NCBI GenBank assembly: GCA_033002965.1 | Contig: JAURVB010012315.1 | Span: forward strand, 1 to 64,000 | DNA length: 64,000 nucleotides | From: Piper betle | Lineage: Eukaryota > Streptophyta > Magnoliopsida > Piperales > Piperaceae | Direction of reading: 5' to 3' | In this document: piece by piece, positions 32,391 to 45,472 of the stretch | Layout: each line of letters starts with the position of its first letter | How positions within the stretch are numbered: the stretch's first letter is position 1 | Program-made: the position numbers and the translations under genes | Notes under the pieces: generated by a model | Database searches by the model: none | Told to the model about the DNA's origin: nothing | The model's input: only the letters and a program-made list of their open reading frames with translations

Positions 32391-35300
32391 CTTTAGATTT
32401 GGATGGGGCACACCATTATGGTGAGATTTTCTTTTAATCTATTTAATTGTTATGCTTCTGCAGTACCAATTCGCTAATTACTCCAATCCAAACTACATAA
32501 GTACTGGAACTGGTTCTATGAAACTTCAGTTGATCAACCAGAGGTCAGATTTTGCTTTCGCATTGTTTTCTGGCGGTTTATCCAGTGATAGTTATATTCA
32601 TTTGTTTGCTATTGTCTCGCATTATTATGCATTTACTAAACTAAAGGCTTTACTGATTTTTTTCTTTTTACTTCTGCAGCCAAAGCTTATTGCCATTTCA
32701 AATACCACTAAGTTTGCTAATCCGAAGGCTCCTCTTTGCCCGAGACTGGCTCAGGGGAAGACATGGGATGAAGTAAGATTCAAGTTCCCCAACATCACAG
32801 TAGACTAATCGCTCTACCTTTTCTTTCTTTCTCCCTCTTTCTCTCTTTTATGGAATGAACCACATTGGTATAGTTTAGAATTGTAAGAACTCATGTCTTA
32901 TTAGTCGACGTAGAAGAAAATTGCTAACACAAGAGAGTCAAAAGAACTAGATACTACCTAGAAGAATATCTGATTATTTCCACACTGGTTCTCAGATGAA
33001 AGTAACTTGGACTAGCGGATACAGCACTTCCTAGGCTCAACCCTTTGTTGAATGGGGTTCCAATCAGAGGAGACCATAGTCGTTCTTCTGCTGGGACTCT
33101 TACTATTAGTCGCAGTAGCATGTGTGGTATGCAGCTGACTATGAATTGAAAAGTTTGAATGTTTTGTCTGAATGATAATAGTTAGCCATTCAACTACTCT
33201 CATAAAATATATGTTTTGCTTTGTTACACAGGTTCACCTGCTCGAACAGTTGGATGGAGAGACCCAGGGTTCATCCACACAAGTTTTCTGAAAGAGCTGT
33301 GGCCTAACACAGTGTATTCCATATCACCCGCTTGCTTTCCCCCTCACTATTCTTAACACTTGGTCTTTAGAACATTTATTAGGTGGTAATGAGTTCAATA
33401 CTCGTCTATCAAATAGAAGTAGAATAATTTATCTTCAAATTTTCGATAGAAGTTGCTTCCAAAAACTGTAGCAGTGTGGAATTTCAGCTTTCTTTTGTTA
33501 GGAACTCCGGCAAGCTGTGGCATTGGCTCTTTCTAAAACAAGTATCTTTAACTTACCTAAAATGACTGAACTTCATTACCAATAAGTTCTCTTTGAAACT
33601 CTCCCTCGCATTGTGTTTGTAGAGTTGACACTCTTTTATCATAACATCATTAGGTAGTCCCATAATGACACGGCGTTGAATGATAGAGACTTACATCTGT
33701 ATAGACGTTTTTGAGACAGGTACACATACAAGTTGGGTCACAAATTCACAAACAATTCATATATTTGGAGCCAAAAGTATCAATTTGAGGCCTCTCCTTA
33801 TCCTGGAGAGAATTTTATCCAACGTGTTGTTATTTTTGGAAACATGGGCAAGGTTAGAAGACACACGTTCTTGAAATTTTGGTATTTAAACTATTTGCTT
33901 TCAGCCACTTTCTCCTTCGTGTGAGCTGTAAAGTATTGTTAACCTGAAAACAATTGCAATATCAATTACCTGAAAGCAATACCAAATGATAATCAGTTGA
34001 TCTTTAATTTTCCTCTATTTTATAGGCCGAGCGTGATGGTTCAAACGAGTACGACAATTATCAGCTAGGCTCCCTCAACAGACAACACCACTGATAAGCT
34101 GATTCAGGACTCAGAAAACATTGACATAGTCTTCCATATTGGAGACATAGTTTATGCAAACGGATATATCTCTCATTGAGATCAATTCACAGCACAGATT
34201 GAGCCCATTGCATCAGCAGTTACATATATGATAGCAAGGTTGTACTTGTACCCATACTCTCTTTTTTCTGTATGCTTGCTAATTTGTATTGTTGTTGACT
34301 CTTTACTTGCTTGTTCTATTTTTTTACTTGTTTTACTTATAACTTTGTTCTGTGACTGTGGCAACCATGAGCGGGACTGGCCTGGAACTGGATCTTTCAA
34401 CGCAAACATGGATTTTGGAGGAGAATGTGGTGTCATGGCTCAAACACTTTTCTATGTTCCTTCTGAAGACAGAGCCAAATTTTGGTAAGTGCATGTAAAA
34501 ATATAGATGAGGCTTTTGTTATTGATAATGATACTGAAACACATACATTTTGTTCGTTGTCCTGAATGATTAATTTGGCATGGCCACACTATTGTTTACT
34601 TGCACTTTCTATGTCTACTACTGATCGATTTATTGCAACACTTAGGATTTTTTTCTGAAAGAAAAGGAAAAGCTAAAGCAGTTCCTATTTCTCAGGTACC
34701 CAATAGACTATGGTATGTTTCGGTTTTGTGTGGCTGACACTGAACATGATTGGAGGGAAGGAAGTGAGCAATATAGGTTTATAGAGCACTGTTTATCATC
34801 AGTTGGTAGGCAAAAACAGCCTTGGCTCATATTCCTTGCACATAGAACCTTGGGCTACTCTTCTTCTACCTGGTATGCAGAACAAGGGAGAGTCTTCAGA
34901 AGCTGTGGCAAAAGTACAAGGTTGATATAGCATTTTACGGGCATGTGCATAACTATGAGAGAACTTGTCCTATTATGAGTTATATCAGTTATCTCATTGG
35001 TTTTTATTTATGACAAGGGTAATACTAATTAATTTAATAGGGAACGACAAGATACCAAATATTGTTACGATCCAGTAAGTTCAGTGGTTACAGATTGATG
35101 GGCAGGCTTCAGAATGATAACTGGAATATAAGCTTTATATTGCAATGTTGTAAGTTACTTAAACATTTCAAGTTGTCAACTCGCTACCTTGCTTGTTACA
35201 GAATACCTGCACTAGTAATGACAAATCCAACTACGTGGGAGCCTTGAATGGAGCCATCCACATTGTTGCCGGCGGTGGAGGAGCTGGCCTTGCTGACTTC

Positions 35301-35985
35301 ACAACTCTCCTAACAAAGTGGAGTCTCTTCAAAGACAAGGACTATGGCTTTGTGAAACTTACTGCATTCGGCAATTCGAAGCTTCTATTGGAGCACAAGA
35401 AGAGCAGAGATGGGAAAGTATATGATTCTTTTACAATAACACGAAATTATCGAGACATATTGGCCTGCTCTGGACAGTTGCCCAAGCCAGACATTAGCTG
35501 CTTGACCCCTGTTCAAACCTTGAATGCAGTGAACCAACTGGAGTTCAAGATATAAGGAGAGGATTCATGTTTCTACAAAGTTTAATTCATTGAATTCATA
35601 ACGGGACGGGGCTCAACTTGTGTTCTGATTTTCTGAAGCTGTAACCGCTCCTTTTATTCTACCTTGTTATCATGTAACCAATGCAAGATCTAAGAAAATG
35701 TATGAAGTGTTAGCCTGTTAGGAAGGATATTACTGGTTGTTCCACAAGGGAATTCCTAAACACTCGGAAACCTCGTCATCATAACCAAGACTGGTTTGAC
35801 AGCTTTCTTAACTTCATAATAGAATCGACTATCTAATTAACATTTCAATTCAAGCAGATGCAGCTCCAATTCTTCCTATTCAATAAGATACGTATGAACA
35901 AGGCAGCCATACTGCAGGTAAAATAAAGTGCACTTATCTACATTATTATATTAATTAAATAATGCTGACAAGCAATTTCAACGAA

Positions 35986-36002
35986 GCTGGAATAGCTCAG
36001 TT

Positions 36003-36035
<33 letters not shown>

Positions 36036-36059
36036 GAGGTTCAAGCCCTCCTTCTAGCG
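35986..36059 (+). tRNA. trnN-GTT: tRNA-Asn (anticodon GTT)
   Basis: A 74 nt cloverleaf. Acceptor stem GCTGGAA pairs with TTCTAGC (one G-T), the D arm contains GCTCAGTTGGTTAGAGC, and the anticodon arm TGTGG-CTGTTAA-CCACA carries GTT. The variable loop is AGGTC, the T arm is GGAGG-TTCAAGC-CCTCC, and the discriminator is G. There is no intron and no encoded CCA. It is the nuclear, not the plastid, type. The A and B boxes are intact, a CAA start motif lies at 35979-35981, and a T8 run follows, so the gene looks functional. Confidence 0.96.
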
Positions 36060-36065
36060 TCCTTG

Positions 36066-36073
36066 TTTTTTTT
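36066..36073 (+). terminator. RNA polymerase III terminator of tRNA-Asn
   Basis: Run of eight T residues starting seven bases after the tRNA 3' end, the usual polymerase III stop signal. Confidence 0.9.
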
Positions 36074-39000
36074 CCCTTTATTAGAAAAAGCAAATTTATT
36101 TTTTGGAAAAAAATAAAAAACTATTACACATTATCCGTGTAATTTTAAAATTATTACAATAATAATATCATCCAAAATTTGTAAGCCAAAAAAGAGTAAA
36201 TAAATGGGAAAAACCATAAAAAAAGCAATATTTTTTGAAAAAAGAAAAACTAATATACATTATCCATATAATTTTAAAATAAATACAATAATAATATCTT
36301 CAAAATTTGTTAGCCAACAAAGACTAGAGAAATGAGAAAGCCATTTGGCACACAGCCATACGCTAGTAGTCAAACATATTTATAATAATTTATTTTAAAT
36401 TTTAAATTATGGTCAGCGACTAAATTTTAACCTATTTCTTAATTTTTTCGATTCTCAATTTCAACGCTTATAAATATACTTGAATGCTAATGCAGAATAA
36501 AGTTTTTGAAAAGCCAACTTAATGGAGAAAATGTTATTATTTTCTTTTAACTAGATTTAGAGTTGCTTACCTCGTTCAATTCACTCTTCATGGCTTAGTA
36601 TATTTTATTAAAATTAAAATAGAATAAAATTTAGGAGAAACTAATCTACTCTTCAACTCTTTATTAATAAAAGATGAACTGAATACTCTAGGTAAGATTA
36701 AAAATTAGAGAATCAATCAAACAAAATATAAAAAAAAATTAATATAATAAAAATACCTCATGTAGAGGATCACAAGTTCGAATCTAGCTAACCTCAATTT
36801 TTTTAAAAAAATTTCATTTGGCTAACATCAACTTCTAACTTTCTACTAATAAGAGTATATCTAATTATTTTGAAAAAATATAATAAAAAAATCAAATGAT
36901 TATAGTTCATCTCTCATTTAAATATGATATATCTTTAAAGTCAATTATAAAAACATAGAAAAAAATAAAATAATTATAGTTCATTTTTTTATTCAAATAA
37001 GATATATCTTTAAAGTTAATCATAATCTATATCTAAGTTATTAAATTATTATAATCTAACTCGTTATTCAATAAAAATTTATATATAAATTTAAAATTTA
37101 TCCGGTATATATCGTGGAGGGAAAATGATTTGTTTATTTATCTTTGTTTGTAACGTTTTCTGTTGGTAATTACTACATTGAAATTATGAATGGGCAGGAG
37201 AAATTGAGTGGCAAATAGGTGTCTATAATTCGTGTTTTTGTAAAAAGGATCATGGTTTGGATGAATGTTTGGTGTTTTTTTTTATGTACTTTGGAGTTGA
37301 ATTCTGTGCTCCATATAGATATGATGTGTTTGGTGTGGTTCTTTAAGAATAAGACATCATGATTGCATTGAATGGGTGAATGAGTGTTTACTTTATTTTT
37401 ATTTGTCAGTAAGATATTTTTATACTGATTATTCATGAGGGAAATACAAAGAAGCCAAACTTTACACAAAAATAGGAGTCTCTAATTATTTCTAGGTGAA
37501 GTATTTAAACTTTGTAAAGTGTATATTGCTCAAAGAAGTGCTAAACTTGTGTGGTGTCAAAAGTGTTGTATGTTAGTTGTTCCCTTCTTATTTGGAATGG
37601 TACAGGTTCAGGTTTTCTTCCCTTCCCATTTGAAATGGTATCGAGTCCAGGTTGATTCAAGCATGTTAAATGCGCTCATTTATATTGTTTTTAGGGGTAT
37701 GTCCAGGGTTTTGTTGTCTTACAATTATGCATTTAGTTATACGGTTAGTATTTATGAGATTAGTTTTAGAAGACTGCTTAAGGCCTACAAATTGGCTGTT
37801 ATTGCAAAATTTGTTGTACAATTTGAAGGTCAGGTCTACCCGATGTTTTGATTATTATTTTTCTTTCATGTGATTATATAATTGTAGTAATGTAATCATC
37901 AATGAAAAACACTTTTCTTTGTTAGTTTTAACAAAGCGTACTGATGACACTGATCTTAATATGTCATAAAATTAAATATTCTCCATATTTGAGTTTTTTT
38001 AAAATATTATCTATTTGATCTCAACCCTGATTTGTTTGTTTGTTTCTCTCTTTTTTTAAAAAAATTATGTTTTTGTTTTTATGGCGTGATAGAAGACGAC
38101 CTTTTTATAGTTCACAAATGTGGCATGAAGGCTACAAGCTATCATTTTTAGTTTACAAAGTTTTTTCTTCTTCTTCTTTTTTTTTTATTTTTCTTTTCTT
38201 TTTGTAAACAAATGGTCAGGCTTTAGAGGCCAGTTGGAGTAAGTTCCAACCGAGGCTTCAGCTAGCAAGTGTTATTTGGGGCCCTAAATTGTGTTTTTAC
38301 TTTCTGTTTTTTTCCCCCTATTGCAGAGCATTTGTGTTTGGATAGACAAATAAGAAATTGAAATGTGAAAGAGAACTACATTTATATATTCAAATTTAAA
38401 TTGGTATTGGTATAGAAGAGGTGAGTGATTGACATTATTGTGACATTATATTAATATTTTAAAGGAAATAATTAATTTAATTGCAATTGATGCTTACTTT
38501 ATTTAAGTCTATGAGGCGTGTTCATTAATTTTCTAAATTCAGACATAAAAAAATGTTTAGTATGGACGTCTCTAAAGATGGGACTAATTTTTCTTTAATT
38601 TCAGTAAGCTTGCCCCTCATGACTGATCATTGGCTTCATTGTGTGCTCATACATTGTTATTTTTTTAAATGTTTTGACAATTCAAATAATATGGCGTCTT
38701 AATGGGGATTCATTTATTCACTATTTTCCTTACCAATTATTGTTATTATAATTTGGTCTGATATTTGTTTGTTCCGTCTTTGCTCAACAAAAGAGAATAT
38801 GTTTTGGGCAAACATAAAACAAATTACATCAAGAGAATTCCTTGCTTTGGATGATGGGGATCTTTGGTTTAATGTCTATCATATTGGACCTTAATATTAT
38901 ATTATGAGTAAGACTTAGTTTCATTATTAATTTAAGTTAGAAGTTGAGGGTAGCTTGACTTTGAAGACCATCAATTACTTTAATGCCTTCTTTTAAGATA

Positions 39001-39470
39001 TGCTTCTCCTAATTTAACAGGATATTGGTTCAACTTCAAGATTTGCTGTAAATCCATTTCAATATTTTTATTGTTTGATGAATCCCTTTGAATTTTATGT
39101 TGTATACAATTTTGGTGTATATGAACATGTTTAACCTTTTTATTGAATGATTGTTGTATAAAAGGCTTTATGTGCAACAATTATAATCTGTTACAATATA
39201 CTAATTGTGACCTCACAACCTTTGACGTCCATTTTTTTGTTAGCCCTTCTTCTCCAGTCACCTGGCCCCTTCTTCCCCTTATTCTTCCTGCTTCTGGCAC
39301 CACTGTTGATGACCTAGGCCAGGCAATGGGTCAGCTTTGCCAATTATGTCTAGGTTTTCCACTGGAAGTCGAATTAGTCGTCAATATGGTTCAAGAAATC
39401 ATCGCATGTATCTTCTTCTTCCATCTTCATTTTTTACTGTATTTTAACTGTTTGTGCATTTGCTTGCTGT
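36074..39470. other. AT-rich intergenic DNA
   Basis: Long AT-rich stretch with many poly-A and poly-T runs. Two similar AAAACTATTACACATTATCC and AACTAATATACATTATCCAT segments (about 36117 and 36248) form a short local duplication. Open frames are short and match no known family. No gene is supported. Confidence 0.4.
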
Positions 39471-42386
39471 GAATGAAACAAAACCGCAAATTAAAAAAAC
39501 AAACAAATTCAAAAACTTGGACACCTACAATCTCCAAATCATGAGCTTTAGTCCATTTTCAAATGAATTGGTATTGTTAACAATAATTAGTGAGTTTAAT
39601 TAAAATGGTCATGGTCATTGCCTTCATAATTAAAAGATGGGAATATGCGATTTGCTACCTTTTTCGTTCCTTTTTTTTTCTCATATAGTTTTTTTTTTGG
39701 GAGTATGCATTTTGCTACTTTTTTTGTACCTTTTTTTTCCTTTTCTATTATATAGTTTTTTGTTAACATTGGCCTCATATGTGTCTCTTATTCCAGTAAA
39801 TGACAAGTTATTTTATTCTAGCCAATTAGAGTTATCTTCAAAAATAAATAAATGGGGAGATTTTTCAAATTTTATTTCTACCTGATCAAATTGATCTCAA
39901 CATTTTTTTTTCATTGCTATTTTGTGTTGTCTATTAATTGTCTAAAAGTGATATATCATTTTTCAAGGATATTTGTTGCCATTCATTTAATTTTGTAATT
40001 TTTTTACTGACTTGACTTGCCTACAGAAGATCTCAAATCCATGTGAAAAATTGAGGAGCAGATTCTACACATTGTGAAGCAATATAATCTGGCCACTAAA
40101 TACTCATGTTTGAAGGTCAGTTTTCTTAATGTGTAAGCTTCTTTCATGACTTATTTATTTGCCTTTGAATTCACTTAATGCTGAAATGAAATCACACACT
40201 TAAAAAAAAATTATATTGTCACAAGTATTGTTAGAAACATATGCTCATCGTTCTTCATACCTTTTTTGCAGTTTAGGTGCTACGATTAAATTTACTGAGT
40301 TTAGCATATCTAATAGATTGGATTGCCCTCATGTGCAAAAATCACGAGGAGATATGATCAGAAAATTTAGATTTTCTATTTCACAGGGCAGAAGGCCATC
40401 CTCTCAATTTACTCTTTGGCTACTTTGGTAGAGGGCGTTCCCACAATAATTTTTAAATATTTTTCTTCTTGATGAATTCCTTATCTCTATGATCTCCACC
40501 CTCTTTAAATTCTAAGTTCTTACAGCTAGCTGGTGAACAACATTGTCATTAAATGAGAGAGGAACCCGAAAGGAAATGTAAACATCCTCATCACTTGTAC
40601 ATCTTATTTTTTTTGTTCAAATTCTATTGTTGTGCCCATATATGCTAATATCGTTAATGTGTTGGTTGCAACTTTTCTCATTAGCTATAAATAACAAATT
40701 ATGTCATGATAAATGGTGACTATTTATGAATCGGTTTCTCTCTTTTATTCATCTTGAGTTCATTAGTGGAAAATATTAAGATTTTTAAACTGCTTTGATA
40801 TATGTGAAGGCTTGAAGTTCTTTTAAATTGCAAGGATGGATAGCTCTAATAAAACTTTATTGGAGGTAGCTTCTCTATGCATAAAGTTTCTGTCTACCAA
40901 ATAACTTTATCAACCAATAAACTTTCAACGCTTGTGTTAGCTGTGCAATATACTTTCGACGTTAAATCATGTATAACTTTCCATTGTTCTTAGTTGCTGG
41001 GTCGATGTGTTGTAGCTCTGCCTATCTAAATTGCGTTTGACTATGGCTTTAAAAAATCAGTTAATTGTGCTCAAATGAATATATATTGTCATTGGAACAA
41101 ACTCAGGTTTTGTATTTCCTTTTTCAAATTTTGTGTTGAAAATTATTTTAGCAAACTTGCGAATGATTTACATATAACATAACTAAACGGCTATTTCCAT
41201 GAAATTAAACATCTAGAAGGGTTTAAACAATTTGTGTACTGTAGAAATATGCTTTGTTCATCATGAATACCCATATGCTTTGTTCATGAAGACTTCCTGC
41301 TATCTAAAATGACTTCTTGCTTATAAAGATTAATCCCTTTTTGAAGAAGCTGCATCCATGATCCGTATATTTTCATCTTTACATCTTTCCATGGTGGCCA
41401 TAACAGGTATATTTAGATTTCTATCTTATCAAAATATTGAGGTTATGTACCCATTATGAAATTTGGATTACTCAATCGCAGTGATTTAGATTTACCTTTT
41501 GCAAGCTTGTGATTATTACTTTTAAAAGGGCAATAGTCGAAAGGAGAGAGTGAACTAGGGTTTGGTATCTATTGCCTAATGGTGTTTTAATATTAGCTTG
41601 TGTAGTTATAGCAGTACCTTTCCTTGAATTATTTCTTGGTATGAATGTGCCTTTTTCTATTAGGAAATATAATTGATGGTATAAATGATTAATGGGTTCT
41701 ATTTTACTCATTCCAAACAAGAGGGTAATTTTGCAGGGGCTCTTTTTTTAGATGATGTTTCTATAAAGAATATTTTTTTCCAGGCCACTTTGAAGGAACT
41801 TGATGATGGATAGAAAGGGGCTTTGGAGGGGGCCATTCTTGGATCTACCATGCCAATAGCTGTGATCAGAAGACTATTAGCACATCATTTACGTGTTTCA
41901 ACCTTCTTAGGGTAAATACTAGAATGGCTAATGAGATGAATGATAAAAAGAACTATTCTTACTAATTTTAAAGTTTGCTTGGTCTGTTTATTGTGAGGCA
42001 TCACTTGTGCTAATTTTAAGAATACTACAATTATAGTTTATAATCATAGATTGCTCAAGATCCTGCACGCGTGAGAGTAATTTGGAATGGAGGAAGGAGG
42101 TATATATTGTTGCATGATCTTTGTGTTAGTTCAAGGTAAGAAATTAGGTTTCTCTGACTGAAACTTCTTTCATGGGATGGCCCTTTGTATTTCGAACCAT
42201 TTTAGGCAAGGGAAGTCTTATCATTTCCCCTTATATTAGAGTTATTTTATTACCTACCATCAGCCTTACACAACCAGCTTAAATAATTTTAGCGTAGGGA
42301 CATATTGTTAAAGTGCTAACATTAGTTATTCTTGAAATGCAAAGTACAAATTTATGTTCTACACAGTGTTTTTTTAATAGCCAGTG
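39471..42386. other. AT-rich intergenic DNA with one unassigned conserved-looking patch
   Basis: Mostly AT-rich. At 41784-41911 the plus strand reads ATLKELDDG, a stop, then KGALEGAILGSTMPIAVIRR and LLAHHLRVSTFLG, flanked by plausible splice signals. It may be one exon of a decayed gene, but I cannot name a family. Nothing else is supported. Confidence 0.3.
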
Positions 42387-44160
42387 TGTAATACCCCGTT
42401 TTGGTTTACCCATGAGCCAAGCCGGAAATGCTATCAGTGGCCAAACCGTTTGATAATCTACTTGATTCTTTTAAGCTAATTCGGATCTAACCTCGGTGTT
42501 TCAAGATAGTGATGCAAGTATACAATGCATGGATGAGATGTTTAGATTCTAACAGTGTTCTAAATAGATGTTATGATATGTAATTAAGTGTAAAACAAAA
42601 TAAACAAGTAGAAAGTTTAAAGAAAATAATTATTTTTAAAACAAAACAGACATAGTTTCCCTTAAAAGTGCAATAGGGACTACTCTCTTAAGTAATATAT
42701 ATATATGTATATATATATTGCTTCAATAGAAACAAAAAATGCAATCAGAACATAATATCTCTCTCAACATTTCAATTATCGTCACTTCTTCATCTTTTGA
42801 GCCGAGTCTAAACTCCATTACTCAACCTATTCGCTTCTATTCACAATTCTCATTCGCATGCAAAACATTTTATCCATTTACAAAAATAGCATTCAAGTTG
42901 CATCATTTAAAACTATTCAACACTCAACCACATCAAATACATTTGGTAGGTACATGTGTGAGTAATTTCATTGCTACTCTTCTACAATCCCGACAGTGCT
43001 CGATCCTCAAGATTCTCACCTAAATAAATAATAGAAAAATGTCAATTATGAGTGTTACCGGTCTAGAAATAACTAGTAACAAACTGCCACAGGATAGTTG
43101 ACTCTCCTGTTAAATGAAAATCTTTTTATTCATTCTCATAAAATCTCTCATAAGGGCACTAAATAGGAGTTGTCGACCTCGCGCGACAGCGTCCCCTTTC
43201 TTTCTCATCTCATTCTTTAACAACTTTAAAACTATCCCCTTGTGCGGGAAAATCAATCTTTGTTCTTTCAGCCTTCTACATCCTCTATATCACTCCTAGC
43301 CCTGAGTACTAAGTACAGAAGCCGATTACTCTTAGGCATGTGCCTTCAGTACCCTTTGAAGCCACATGTCTAGACATGTGCTGCATTGCAATACCTGTAA
43401 ACCTCTACACTTCTCTAGGTTTGAGGAACTCAAAGGTAGAGTTATCAGGATCTTTCAGGAATGAAATGAACCCTCACTAAATCCATAGCCTACTTTTACT
43501 AATGTGCGCCCTCTCTCAAGATGCGGTTGTCGGTTTTCCATTGTCTCACGTCTCACTAAATACTCGAAAAAACTACTTGTACATAAACCTGGGTAGGGAT
43601 TGTAATATAATAGCTCGAAGGCATCGTGATCTAAATCTGAGTTTTCGAAACAAACTCGAGGGATCTCATCCATGAGGGTTATTAATCCTAAAATTTGTCC
43701 CACTAAATAGCTTGTACGGAGTGGGATATAATAAATCCATCACTCGACACGCTTGCTTATCTGTTAAAATAAAATACGATAGATAATAGAAATCAAACAA
43801 AAAACAAGTCCTAAACGGACCTGATAGAAACTCCAATTGTGTCCACATGCCTAGGCGATGAGTTCATACTCCGTACCTACACACCAAAACTAAAAGATAA
43901 CACACGCTATGATGCATTTACACATCATATAGCACACACACATCAAGGCACACCTCATATCAAATCTCACACATCAATCCATATCAGATTTCCTACACTA
44001 CGTTGCATTAGATTAACATTACATGCTTAATTTATTTAATTAGCTCCTTAACATTCATTTTAATACCATAAAATCATGCAATTCATTTTTATTTACAATA
44101 AAAATATTTAACATTCATTCTAATATTCGTCACTTTTAAGTAATTAGGTCAGAGTTAATT
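42387..44160. other. Probable non-autonomous LTR-type sequence
   Basis: TGTAATACCCCGTTTTGG at 42387 resembles the TGTAAYACCCC start of plant LTRs. A (TA)n patch lies at 42696-42719. The following kilobase is less AT-rich than its surroundings and has no conserved protein. A matching second LTR and target duplication were not found, so the call is tentative. Confidence 0.3.
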
Positions 44161-44164
44161 ATAC

Positions 44165-45195
44165 CTCATGCTATCGGCAATCGGCGATAGCTAAGGTTTG
44201 TCGCACGGCTCGAGACTCAAATTCAGCACTTGGCAGCGTCCAAAGTTCAATCGGGTTCAACTGGATGAATTTGGGGGAAGATTTAGTGAATTTCAGAGAA
44301 TCAGGTTTTCATGCAGTTTTCTGAGGAGGCAATTTGAGCTATGGGTTGGCACTAGGTCGGCTCGGCGAGCTCAACCAAATGGTGGTGGTGGTGAGGGATA
44401 CAACAATGGCGATGATCGTCAGCGGTGGCGTTGAGTCGGCTGGGGTTGGTCGACTCATTGCTGAGTGTGGAGGAAAGCTTGGCTTGGTTGAGGGGGAGGG
44501 TGTTGGCATCATGGTGGCAGCAAAGTGGCACGGGCGGCGGCGAATTGACGTCAGGATGGGTGGTGCTAGGGTGTGGCTCTTGTGCATCGCGGAGGTCATG
44601 CGGCGGCCGAGAAGGACAGGGTCTGCTCGGTGACGACTCGGCGATGGTCGGTTGCTCGGTAGTGGTGCGATGGCCAAAGGTGGCATCTGCGGCAAGTCAG
44701 GGGCGACGTCGAGGCTTAGGGGGAGAAAAGTCGTGAAGGAGGTTTTGAGGGCAATCTCGTAAATAAAAGTTGACTCGACTTAGATTCTGTCAAAAGTAAA
44801 AACTAACAAGTAATACATTCTAAAAAAATCCAAAAAAAGGGGGAAATTCCCATAAAATATAATACATACCACAACATCAAAATGATATATTCTATAACTA
44901 ATAACCCATCCAAACTATTTTGTTATGCGTTCTAAGGTGTTATTCAGCCTAAAAATAATTCTATGGTTAAATACATTAAAAAAAATTGCATACTATCATT
45001 TACTCTAACAACTCATTCTTCATCATCTTTCTGACATTATTATCATATAGTCGGATATACTTGACCTTCATCGTGTCTAACTCACGACTGGCTTTGACTC
45101 AGCGTGCGATTCATGAAACTAACTTGACTTGAACCGAACCGACGGTTAAATTAACTGGTTCGCCAATGTAAAACTCTGACTCAAGTCACGAGTTT
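44165..45195 (+). repeat. GAATCGG/GACTCG dispersed repeat family, copy 3
   Basis: A GC-rich block (44390-44740) is followed by AAAAGTTGACTCGACTTAGA and an AT-rich tail with CATAAAATATAATACATACC and CATCAAAATGATATATTCTA. Both match the tail of copy 1 (5980-6110) and copy 2 (18650-18770) in the same order. The ends are less clear than in copy 2. Open frames in the GC-rich block are not considered genes. Confidence 0.55.
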
Positions 45196-45391
45196 AATGT
45201 CTTTTAATTAACCTATTGAATAGACTAACGCAATCAAATATAATTCGCATTTGTGTAATATATGGTAGATTTGTGTTCTGCAACTCGCATTTGCTACATT
45301 ATCCTTTGAAAGGTCGTTGTATTTTAGTTTTCTACATGTTAGGAAATTATTTTGCACAATCTCACATTATAGTGTTGCTAGCATAGTGACA

Positions 45392-45398
<7 letters not shown>

Positions 45399-45472
<74 letters not shown>

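Larger units (their letters stand above)
30121..35555 (+). pseudogene. Dead purple acid phosphatase gene (PAP1/PAP27-type), introns kept
   Basis: Exon remnants follow the order of plant inactive PAP1/PAP27-type metallophosphoesterases. They include 30121-30267 (signal peptide, SAYVK), 31262-31355 (GWVTLNFSSSNP ... GVFSPANF), a broken piece at 31441-31520, 32460-32600 (GSMKLQLINQRSDFAFALFS), 32681-32772 (APLCPRLAQGKTWDE), 32998-33125 (KVTWTSGYSTS then TAG, then a frame change), 33231-33315 (TVGWRDPGFIHTSFLKELWP), 33719-33850 (VVIFGNMGK), 34026-34220 (VFHIGDIVYANGY, with two stops), 34363-34484 (NHERDWPGTGSF), 34697-34920 (ADTEHDWREGSEQ, frameshift near 34890) and 35205-35555 (IHIVAGGGGAGLADF to the stop). 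The metal-binding GDMG is GNMG, an acceptor before NHERDW lacks AG, and at least three stops and three frameshifts are present. The gene cannot make an enzyme, though the last exon stays open. Confidence 0.88.

Noticed and set aside
36768..36795. Possible SINE promoter box B (AGTTCGAATCT)
   Set aside because: No box A at the expected distance and no target duplication or defined tail were found.
44198..44736. Overlapping open frames of about 80-118 codons
   Set aside because: GC-rich block of repeat copy 3. Mutually overlapping frames on both strands and no known domain.
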